From the NCBI RefSeq assembly GCF_011764545.1, contig NZ_AP022870.1, positions 4,448,001 through 4,512,000 of the forward strand: a stretch of 64,000 bases of DNA. The letters are read 5' to 3'. Source of the stretch: Phytohabitans flavus. GTDB lineage: Bacteria; Actinomycetota; Actinomycetes; Mycobacteriales; Micromonosporaceae. The position numbers and the translations under genes are program-made. Below, piece by piece: positions 26,986 through 34,043 of the stretch; position 1 is the first letter of the stretch, and every line of letters starts with the position of its first letter. The notes below the pieces were generated by a model that saw only the letters and a list, made by a program, of their open reading frames with translations, searched no databases and was not told where the DNA came from.

Positions 26986-27121
26986 TCACCGTTCTGCCTT
27001 CCCACGTCGAGATCCGTCAGCGACGGCATGGATTCGCGGCGGCGAGCTGGTGCGGCGTCTTCGCTACTGTCGGCCGCGAAGGTTCCCTATCCGGCTGACC
27101 GAGATCGATTAGCCTGCCAGG

Positions 27122-27961
27122 GTGACCTTTTCGATCGTCGCCCGGTCCGCCGACGGCCAGCTGTACGGCGTCGCTGTGGCAAGCAAGTTCCTCGCGGTCG
27201 GCGCCGTCGCGCCGGCCGCCGAGCCCGAGGTCGGCGCGCTCGCCACGCAGGCGCACGCCAACCTCGCGTACCGCCCGCAGGGCCTTGCCCTGCTCCGCAC
27301 CGGGGTGGCCGCCGCGGACGTGGTCGCCGGGCTCGTCGCCGCGGATCCGGGGCGGGCGCAGCGGCAGCTCGGGGTGGTCGGCGCGGCAGGTGACGGCGCG
27401 ACGTTCACCGGCGGCGACTGCCCCGCTTGGGCGGGCGGTGCCGCCGGGCCCGGCTGGGCGGCACAGGGCAACATCCTCGCCGGCCCGCAGGTGATCGACG
27501 CGATGCGGGACGCCTGGCTCGACGAGGCCACCGGCGAGCCGTTCGCCGCCCGGCTCCTCGCCGCGCTCCACGCCGGGGACCAGGCCGGCGGTGACCGGCG
27601 CGGGCGGCAGAGTGCGGCGCTGCTCGTGGTCGCCGCGGGTGCGGGGTACGGCGGCGGCAGCGACGTCCTCGTCGACCTGCGCGTGGACGACCACCCGCAG
27701 CCGATCGCAGAGCTGGCCCGGCTGTTGGACATCCACACCATGCTCTTCGGGCGGTCGGCTCCCGAAGACCTGCTCGACCTCGACGGTGTGATCGGCGAGG
27801 AGGTCGCCGCGCTACTGACCGCCACCGGCTACCCGCCCGGTGACCGTGGCCTGGAGGCCGCGCTCGCCGCCTGGGCCGGCGTGGAAAACCTGGAGGAACG
27901 CTTGGTGCCTGGCCAGATCGACCCGGTCGTCCTCGCCCATTTGCGTGGCCAGACGGGTTAG
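27122..27961 (+). CDS. DUF1028 family protein
   Basis: The product has 279 residues and the DUF1028 layout: MTFSIVARSADGQLYGVAVA at the start, ATQAHANLAYRPQGLALL, then a Gly-rich QSAALLVVAAGAGYGGGSD segment. The fold resembles Ntn hydrolases, but no reaction is established for the family. The C-terminal quarter carries a helical region of the kind seen in longer members. The start is GTG 27122. It is a single gene, 85 bp before the secreted protein of the RiPP-like cluster. Confidence 0.8.
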   Translation: MTFSIVARSADGQLYGVAVASKFLAVGAVAPAAEPEVGALATQAHANLAYRPQGLALLRTGVAAADVVAGLVAADPGRAQRQLGVVGAAGDGATFTGGDCPAWAGGAAGPGWAAQGNILAGPQVIDAMRDAWLDEATGEPFAARLLAALHAGDQAGGDRRGRQSAALLVVAAGAGYGGGSDVLVDLRVDDHPQPIAELARLLDIHTMLFGRSAPEDLLDLDGVIGEEVAALLTATGYPPGDRGLEAALAAWAGVENLEERLVPGQIDPVVLAHLRGQTG

Positions 27962-28046
27962 CCGATCTGGGTATCGCGGATGCTCTGTCGGGGCGCACAC
28001 CTCCCGTGAATGATCCCACCGGGACGTTTCGGGAGAGGAGAACGCG

Positions 28047-29159
28047 ATGCGTCATCCGAAGTTGCACGGCCGCGTGGGCCGGTTACGCCGTACGGTGGGA
28101 TCGGCTCTGGCCATAGGCCTTGTCACGGCTCTGGTGGTGACACCGGCCGCCGCGCAGGCGGAGCAGAGCAAGCCGAGCCGGGAGGCGAGACCGGGCAAGG
28201 CGGCCGTACCGGTGACCGCCGATCTGGAGATCACGAAGACCACAGTGGACGCCGCTGGGCAGCGGCACACTACCCGGGAGATGCAACGGTACGCGCGTGA
28301 CAGCCGCGGGCGTACCCGGACCGAGGCGGGCACCCGGGTCACGCTCAACGACCCGGCCAGCCGCACCACGGCGACCCTCGACCTGGCCGCACGCACCGTC
28401 CACAAGGTGACGAGCGGCGCGAAGGCCGCGGCGGCGGACGGGCGGGCCGGGGCGACCCAGAGCAAGCTCGCGTCGGCGCCACGGCCGCTGGGCACCAGGA
28501 CCGTGCAGGGGGTACCGGCACAGGGCAGCACCTACACCGTCGCGCCTCCGCCCGGTGATCCCGCGGCCGGTGGCTCGGAGGTCACCGTGTGGCAGTCCAC
28601 CGAGGTCCAGCTGCCGGTGTCACTCACGGTCGTCAAGCCCTCGGGCAAGGAGTACACCCAGACCTACACCAACATCCGGGCAGGCGTCGAGCCGGACGCC
28701 AAGCTCTTTGAGGTGCCGGCCGGCTTCGCCAGCGCCGCACCCAGCCCCGCCGCCGCACCCACCCGCGAGACGGCGGCCGCGGCCGCCTCGGCCGGAGATT
28801 GCCCGTACGCGGCGAATAGCCCGCTCGTCATCAGCAGCAGCGGCCCCTTTCTAGGCGGCGGCGTTCTCGAGGCCTACACGGGGTCCGCGATCTTGTATCC
28901 CAACCCGTTCAGCCCGACCCCCACCCCTTGCTGGTTCATCGCCGACAGCGCCGTCTTCGAGTCCCCGATGGACGGGCACCCCCTCTTCCCCCTCCAGTTG
29001 CCGTTCGACCTGTGGGACGTCTACGACACCGGCGGCTGGGTGCCGACCCTGCCCTACGTGGCGTTCGGCTACATCACGTTCCAGGTACGACCGATATTGC
29101 CGTTCCCGCCGGCCCGGACCAGCCAGTTCACCACCGAGATCATCCTCATCGTCACCTGA
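28047..29159 (+). CDS. Secreted hypothetical protein, first gene of RiPP-like cluster
   Basis: This 370-residue protein has a signal peptide (about 1-40, RRTVGSALAIGLVTALVVTP). A beta-rich region follows (EMQRYARDSRGRTRTEAGTR, TYTVAPPPGD, KLFEVPAGF), recalling DUF4412/LolA-like folds. Its C-terminal half is Pro/aromatic-rich and unrecognised. It ends 18 bp before the putative precursor, so it is probably in the same operon. It might be a cell-surface partner, a carrier, or protect the producer; none of these is shown by sequence. Confidence 0.6.
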   Translation: MRHPKLHGRVGRLRRTVGSALAIGLVTALVVTPAAAQAEQSKPSREARPGKAAVPVTADLEITKTTVDAAGQRHTTREMQRYARDSRGRTRTEAGTRVTLNDPASRTTATLDLAARTVHKVTSGAKAAAADGRAGATQSKLASAPRPLGTRTVQGVPAQGSTYTVAPPPGDPAAGGSEVTVWQSTEVQLPVSLTVVKPSGKEYTQTYTNIRAGVEPDAKLFEVPAGFASAAPSPAAAPTRETAAAAASAGDCPYAANSPLVISSSGPFLGGGVLEAYTGSAILYPNPFSPTPTPCWFIADSAVFESPMDGHPLFPLQLPFDLWDVYDTGGWVPTLPYVAFGYITFQVRPILPFPPARTSQFTTEIILIVT

Positions 29160-29177
29160 CAGCAGGAGGGACCAGTC

Positions 29178-29375
29178 ATGAAGATCACCGTCCACAAGCG
29201 AGACACAGTAGCGGGGCCGCGCGCGTCGTCCGACGGACCGGGTGAGGGGCTCTGTGCGGTGCCGGTGCCTATCGGTGGCGGCTGCGGTTCCGGTTCCGGC
29301 AGCAGCGTCGGTCTCCACCTGACCGCGCCCGGCGGGGAGACCAAGGCGCCGGCCGCACCGCTGTCGGGTCGCTGA
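29178..29375 (+). CDS. Putative TOMM/azole RiPP precursor peptide
   Basis: This 65-residue peptide has a strong AGGAGGG ribosome site nine bases before its ATG. The first 25 residues (MKITVHKRDTVAGPR...) look like a leader. The following region is rich in the residues that azole-forming enzymes modify: Cys26, Cys36, Ser38, Ser40, Ser42, Ser43 and Thr49 in a Gly-rich context (GGGCGSGSGSSVG). It sits between a secreted protein and two genes for a SagB-like dehydrogenase and a YcaO protein, the normal place for a precursor. The maturation site cannot be fixed from sequence. No match to a known precursor is recognised. Confidence 0.6.
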   Translation: MKITVHKRDTVAGPRASSDGPGEGLCAVPVPIGGGCGSGSGSSVGLHLTAPGGETKAPAAPLSGR

Positions 29376-29382
29376 CCGTCCG

Positions 29383-30354
29383 ATGCCGTCGGGGTACTAC
29401 GCGCTCAGTGCCGTGGTCATCCGGGACACCGGGGCGCTCAGGATCGTCTCGGCCGGGACCGAGGTCCTTGTCGAGGACGATGCCGAGTCGCTCGATCGGG
29501 CGGCCGCGACGCTGGCCGCGCTGGACGGTTCGGTGAGCCTGCGGCAGGTGCTGGACGCGCACGGACTGCCACCCGACGGCATCGGCGACCTGATGACGGA
29601 GCTGCTGCGGGCCGGCGCGCTGCGTGACCTGCGGCACGCCGGGGACGAGTTCTACCGCCTGTCCAGCAACCCGCAGCCGGTACCGCCGGCGATGACACCG
29701 GAACAGGCGTACGCGCTGCCCCGCTGGGTCCCGCCCAACGGGGCAGCGTGCGGCCCGCTGCCAGTACCCACACCGTCCCCGGTCGCCGACGCGGCTCGGC
29801 TCCGCCGGTCCGCCGCGCTAGCTCCGGCGTCCGATGTAGACGGAGCGACGAGCCTGCGGCACGCGACGTCGCTCGCGGCTGACGCGTACCGGCCGCACGA
29901 GGACGGTCACCGACCGGTGGCTTCCGGTGGCGCGATGTGGCCGTTGCAGCTCTGGGTGGTGGGCGGCGCAAGCGACGAGCTCGACGTGCTGGCGCTAGAC
30001 CACGACCGCGGCGCACTCGTCAGGACCGGCCGCATCACACGGTCGCGGTGGTGTGAGGCGTTCCTGCCCGACCCCGACCTGCGGCAGGTACTCGCCGGCG
30101 GTGCCGCCACCATCGTCGTCACCGCGGCCCTGGCACGGACGACCGGCAAGTACGGCAACCGGGGCTGGCGCTACGCGTGGCTGGAGGCGGGTGCCGTGTC
30201 CCACCACATCGGACTGCTCGCGGCTGAACGGGAGGTGGCGGTGCGCAACATCGGCGGCTACCGCGACGAGGCTGTCGGGCGGGTGCTCGGCGGCGACGTG
30301 CTGCCCCTGGTGACGGTGATCGTGTTGGGCGGGCGCGGTCGTGCTGCCGGCTGA
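29383..30354 (+). CDS. SagB-type nitroreductase-like (azoline dehydrogenase) with N-terminal RRE-like domain
   Basis: The product has 323 residues. The N-terminal 90 residues (about 20-80) resemble a small winged-helix leader-binding (RRE/PqqD-like) domain: VSLRQVLDAHGLPPDGIGDL. Residues about 130-320 form an FMN nitroreductase-like domain with TGKYGNRGWRYAWLEAGAV and VRNIGGYRDEAVGRVLGGD, as in SagB enzymes that oxidise azolines to azoles. It starts 7 bp after the peptide gene and overlaps the YcaO gene, consistent with one operon. The FMN-binding Arg positions were not individually verified. Confidence 0.75.
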   Translation: MPSGYYALSAVVIRDTGALRIVSAGTEVLVEDDAESLDRAAATLAALDGSVSLRQVLDAHGLPPDGIGDLMTELLRAGALRDLRHAGDEFYRLSSNPQPVPPAMTPEQAYALPRWVPPNGAACGPLPVPTPSPVADAARLRRSAALAPASDVDGATSLRHATSLAADAYRPHEDGHRPVASGGAMWPLQLWVVGGASDELDVLALDHDRGALVRTGRITRSRWCEAFLPDPDLRQVLAGGAATIVVTAALARTTGKYGNRGWRYAWLEAGAVSHHIGLLAAEREVAVRNIGGYRDEAVGRVLGGDVLPLVTVIVLGGRGRAAG

Positions 30355-32113
30355 CGTACTCGTGGTGGCCCGCGCGGACACGTTCATCGTCCACCGTGCT
30401 CACGCGACGGTCCGGGTGGACCTCGACCGCGGAGCCGACCCACGGACGATCGCCGACGCGGTCCGGTGCGGACCCGCCGCGCTGGCCGAGCGTGGCCTCG
30501 TCAGCGCCACCGAGGCGGCCGAGCTGGAGCTGGCCCTGGCGGAGCAAGGTATCCATACGGACCTCGGCCGGCCGGCCGAGCTGCCGTTCGGGGTGGCGCC
30601 GCTCGCCGCCGTCGTCACCGCCTTCGCCGAGTCCCGCGCCCTCTCGGAGGGAGTTTTGGCGGTGACCGCGACGGAGGCGCTCTGGCTGCCGCCCGATGCC
30701 AAGCCCGCCACCCGCGAGCGCGCGCTGCGCCTCTTCGTGTCCCGCCTGCCGGACCAGGTCCGGCTCGGCACGTACGGGTGGCTCGCCGCCGGCCATCCCG
30801 GCCTGTCGAGCGCAGGCGATCTCCCCGATACGGAGTGGGCGCAGGCGGTCCGGGCCGCGGTAACCGGCACCGCGGAGGTCACGACCTGGTCGTGGGCCAC
30901 CGGCGAGCTGGAGCTGACCGGTCGGTTCGTGGAGGGCATACCGGCGGGCCGGCTTTCGGTCACGCAGGTCGCGGGCCTCGACGAGTGGCCGCTCGACGAC
31001 GGTACGGTGATCCACTACGCCAGGGGCTCGTACGCCTCGCCGCACCTGTCCACACTGGACCCGTTTGCCCCGGTCGTCGCCGCCAACCACTGCGCGGGCG
31101 CCGACGTCGACCCGGCGCAGGCCCGGACGAAGTGCGTCGCCGAGGGGCTGGAACGCTTCGCGCTGGGCGACATACCGGAGCGGGCGCTGTACCGCGCCCC
31201 GGCCGAGCGGCTCCCGGACCCGTGGCTCGACCCGAGCACCGTCATCTCGTACGACGCCGCGCATCGCGAGCGGCTCGGCCTGGACGTATTCGACCCCGCG
31301 CGCCTCGAGTGGTGGACCGCCGGCCAGCGGCCCGACGGTACGCCGATCTGGCTCCCCGCCGCGCTTGTCTTCATGCAATTTCCCGATCTGCCGCCCTGGC
31401 TGCACCATGGCTACCTCTCCACCAATGCCGCGGCCGCGCACCCGGATCCCGAGCAGGCGGTGCTGCGCGCCTGGCTTGAAGCGGTCGAACGGGACGCGTT
31501 CCAGCGAGCCCGGGCCGCCGAGCGGGCCACCACCGCGATCGCCCTCCCATCGCTGCCGGCGTCGCTCGGGCCGCTGGTCCGGTACGTACGTGCGCGGGTG
31601 GACCTGCGGCTCGCAGTCCTGCCAGCGGTGGCCGGGATCCCGGTCGTCGCCGCGGCTGGGGTCGGCGACAACGGCCTGGTGCTCGGCATGAGCGCCGCGG
31701 CCACCCCAGAAGCCGCTGCCCGGAAGGCACTCCTGGAGGCTTGCGCCGAGCTGCGGTACCCGTTCACCGACGACCCGGATCCCGAGTCGGTGCGCACCCC
31801 GTTCGAACACGGCGCGCTGTACCGGAAGCCGGCCCGCCTGTCCCGCCTCGCCTGGCTGCTCGACGGCCCGATCGTGGACTGGCGGCACGTGAAGACGCCG
31901 GGACCGCCGCGAATCCCCGATCGCGCCGCCATCTACCGCTTTCCGTCGCGCCTGCTCGACGGGCTCACGGTAGCCAAGGTGCTCGACCCGGACCTTGTCC
32001 CCATCACCTTCGGGTACGACTCCGACCCGACCGGCCACCCGGCCTTCGCGGAAGGCTATCGCCGGCGGGGCGTCGCGTTCACCGAACCACTGTTTCCTCA
32101 CCCGTTCGCCTGA
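30341..32113 (+). CDS. YcaO-domain cyclodehydratase
   Basis: The product has 590 residues. Residues about 240-520 carry the YcaO ATP-binding signatures: DVDPAQARTKCVAEGLERFA near 255-275, PEQAVLRAWLEAVERDAF near 370, and PEAAARKALLEACAEL near 455. YcaO enzymes activate backbone amides with ATP to form azolines from Cys/Ser/Thr. The C-terminus ends FPHPFA, like the Pro-rich tails of azoline-forming members. The first 190 residues are unrecognised and may supply substrate recognition, since no separate E1-like partner is in the cluster. The start is GTG 30341, overlapping the preceding gene by 14 bp. Confidence 0.85.
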   Translation: MLPADVLVVARADTFIVHRAHATVRVDLDRGADPRTIADAVRCGPAALAERGLVSATEAAELELALAEQGIHTDLGRPAELPFGVAPLAAVVTAFAESRALSEGVLAVTATEALWLPPDAKPATRERALRLFVSRLPDQVRLGTYGWLAAGHPGLSSAGDLPDTEWAQAVRAAVTGTAEVTTWSWATGELELTGRFVEGIPAGRLSVTQVAGLDEWPLDDGTVIHYARGSYASPHLSTLDPFAPVVAANHCAGADVDPAQARTKCVAEGLERFALGDIPERALYRAPAERLPDPWLDPSTVISYDAAHRERLGLDVFDPARLEWWTAGQRPDGTPIWLPAALVFMQFPDLPPWLHHGYLSTNAAAAHPDPEQAVLRAWLEAVERDAFQRARAAERATTAIALPSLPASLGPLVRYVRARVDLRLAVLPAVAGIPVVAAAGVGDNGLVLGMSAAATPEAAARKALLEACAELRYPFTDDPDPESVRTPFEHGALYRKPARLSRLAWLLDGPIVDWRHVKTPGPPRIPDRAAIYRFPSRLLDGLTVAKVLDPDLVPITFGYDSDPTGHPAFAEGYRRRGVAFTEPLFPHPFA

Positions 32114-32193
32114 CAGTGAGGTTTGACCCGCCGTCCCGGTGGTAATAGCCGGCTCTCACCCAGCTTTCCGGCACCGGGGCGAGAGGGGGTCCG

Positions 32194-32556
32194 ATGCGGG
32201 GAAACGAGGTCCGGAGCCTGCTGCACCCGTTCCTGTTGCTGCTGATCCTGGAACGGCCGGCGCACGGGTACGACCTGATCGAGCGCCTCGCCGTGCTGGG
32301 CGTGCCGGACATCGATCCGGGCCACGTGTACCGCACGCTGCGCAGCCTGGAGAAGGCTCGGCTGGTGGCCTCGGTGTGGCAGACCGAGGGTGGCGGGCCG
32401 GCGCGGCGGGCGTACCAGCTCACCGCCGCCGGGCACGCGGACCTTCGCGGGTGGACGGCCCGGATGGCGCAGCTCGACCGGGTGATCGACGGCTGGCTGC
32501 ACCGGTGGTCCGCGGCCGCGGGCGCCGCCGGCTCGGGCTTGGGTTCGCCGCGATGA
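32194..32556 (+). CDS. PadR-family regulator
   Basis: This 120-residue winged-helix regulator has the PadR pattern (LLLLLILERPAHGYDLIERL, GHVYRTLRSLEKARLVASVW, RAYQLTAAGHADL). It opens the plus-strand half of the hydrogenase locus and overlaps the next gene by the ATGA arrangement, so it is likely to control hydrogenase maturation or its own operon. The 80-bp leader 32114-32193 shows TTGACC and TAATAG, but only 14 bp apart. Confidence 0.85.
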   Translation: MRGNEVRSLLHPFLLLLILERPAHGYDLIERLAVLGVPDIDPGHVYRTLRSLEKARLVASVWQTEGGGPARRAYQLTAAGHADLRGWTARMAQLDRVIDGWLHRWSAAAGAAGSGLGSPR

Positions 32557-33170
32557 CGGCCGCGGCGACGCATCCGGCCGTGCGTGCGGCGTTCGCCCGG
32601 CGCGACGCCCCCGGCCTGGCCCTCGCCCGCGACGCCGAGCGGGTCGCGACCACCTGCCGGGCCATGGCCGGGCGGTTCGAGCGCGGCGGGAAGCTCGTCG
32701 TCTTCGGCAACGGCGGGCCGGCCACCGACGCGCAGCACATCGCGGTCGAGTTCGTCCATCCGGTACTCGTCGGCAAGCGGGCGCTCCCCGCGATCTCGCT
32801 GGCCAACGACGCCGCCACGGTCACCGGTATCGCGCGGGCCGACGGGTTCGACGAGGTCTTCGCGGCGCAGCTGCGGCTGCTGGGCTCGTCGCGCGACATC
32901 GCGCTCGGCCTCTCCGCCGACGGGTGGTGCGCGAACGTACGCCGCGGGCTCGCCGTCGCCCGCGAGCGGGACATGCTGACGGTCGCGCTCGTCGGCTCCG
33001 ACGGCGGCGCCATCGCGGCCGGCGACGAGGCCGAGCACGTACTCGTCGCGCGGTCGACCGACCCGGTGGTGGTCAAGGAAGTACACGTCACCGCGTACCA
33101 CGTGCTGTGGGAGCTGGTGCACGTCTTCCTGAAGCGTCCGCCGGCCGAACGTCCAGAGGTGACCGGATGA
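32553..33170 (+). CDS. SIS-domain (GmhA-like) protein, hydrogenase-associated
   Basis: The product has 205 residues with a SIS sugar-phosphate-binding fold: KLVVFGNGGPATDAQHIAVE, ALPAISLANDAATVTGIA, DIALGLSADGWCANVRRGL. GmhA isomerises sedoheptulose 7-phosphate, but a paired, diverged copy inside a hydrogenase locus suggests a different role. The family's usual GxSxxS loop reads GLSADGWCAN, so the phosphate site is altered. It overlaps padR and hypC by ATGA contacts. It may pair with the second SIS protein at 33388. Confidence 0.8.
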   Translation: MTAAATHPAVRAAFARRDAPGLALARDAERVATTCRAMAGRFERGGKLVVFGNGGPATDAQHIAVEFVHPVLVGKRALPAISLANDAATVTGIARADGFDEVFAAQLRLLGSSRDIALGLSADGWCANVRRGLAVARERDMLTVALVGSDGGAIAAGDEAEHVLVARSTDPVVVKEVHVTAYHVLWELVHVFLKRPPAERPEVTG

Positions 33171-33391
33171 CGCAGCCACAACCACCGGACTGCTACGAGG
33201 ACGTCTGCATCACCTGCTCGGATCAGGCGGTACAGGTCACGGTGCTGCGGATGCTCGAAGAGGGTCTCGCCATCGTGCACACCGAGGGCGGACCGGAGCA
33301 GGTCAGTGTCGCGCTCGTCGACGCCGGCCCGGGTGACGTCCTGCTCGTACACGCGAAGGAGGCGATCGCCGTGGTGGAGCGTGCGTCGTGA
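33167..33391 (+). CDS. hypC: HypC/HupF-family chaperone, N-terminally extended
   Basis: This 74-residue small beta-barrel protein belongs to the HypC family (CSDQAVQVTVLRMLEEGLAI, VSVALVDAGPGDVLLVHAKEA). Canonical HypC has its iron-carrying Cys at position 2; here a 13-residue extension with CYEDVCITC precedes the barrel. The metal-binding mode must therefore differ, or another Cys (14 or 17) takes over. It overlaps both neighbours by four bases. A canonical HypC is at 38784-39056, so this one is probably a specialised second chaperone. Confidence 0.85.
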   Translation: MTQPQPPDCYEDVCITCSDQAVQVTVLRMLEEGLAIVHTEGGPEQVSVALVDAGPGDVLLVHAKEAIAVVERAS

Positions 33392-34043
33392 CCACCGCCG
33401 GGGTCGAGTCGCTGTATCCGTTCCTGTACTCCGCGCCGGACGAGCCGGACGCGCTGCTCGCCGAGGTCGCCCGCTCCACCGCGGAGAAGGCGCGCGAGAT
33501 CGTGGACCTACGGCAGGCCCTCGCCGTCGAGTACGGCGACCGGCTCGTCGAGTGCGCGCGGCGCCTCGCGGCCGCTTTTGCGGCGGGCGGCACGCTGTAC
33601 GCCTTCGGCAACGGCGGGAGCAGCACCGACGCCGAGGACCTGAGCCACCTGTTGCTGCACCCCCGCCCGGAAACCACCCGCTGCCCGCCATCTCGCTGAC
33701 CCAGGACGTCGCCGTGCTCACCGCGCTCAGCAACGACGTCGGGTACGACGTTGTTTTCGCCCGCCAGCTCGCCGCCTTCGCCCGCGCCGGGGACATCGCC
33801 GTCGGACTGTCCACAAGTGGCGGCTCCACGAACGTCCTGCGCGCCTTCGAGGAGGCGTCCCGGCGCGGCGTACTCACCGTCGGTCTGGCCGGCGGAGGCG
33901 GCGGCCGGATGGCGGAGTCGGACGCCGTCGACTTCCTCTTCGCCGTACCGTCCGCGTCCGTCCACCGGGTGCAGGAAGGCCAGACCACGCTGTACCACGT
34001 GCTGTGGGAGCTGACGCAATGGGCCCTCGACGATCGGCTGTGA
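33388..34043 (+). CDS. SIS-domain protein 2, hydrogenase-associated (frameshifted)
   Basis: With one base restored in the C-rich stretch 33660-33668, this is a 218-residue SIS protein: TLYAFGNGGSSTDAEDLSHL, NHPLPAISLTQDVAVLTALS, AVGLSTSGGSTNVLRAF. It keeps the canonical phosphate-binding GLSTSGGS loop that SIS protein 1 has lost. The two proteins may form a heteromeric pair. As given, the first frame stops at 33699. GTG 33388 overlaps the hypC stop and its own stop overlaps hypF. Confidence 0.8.

Noticed and set aside
32123..32148. sigma70-type promoter for padR (TTGACC and TAATAG)
   Set aside because: The 14-bp spacing is too short for a normal promoter, so I do not list it as a feature.
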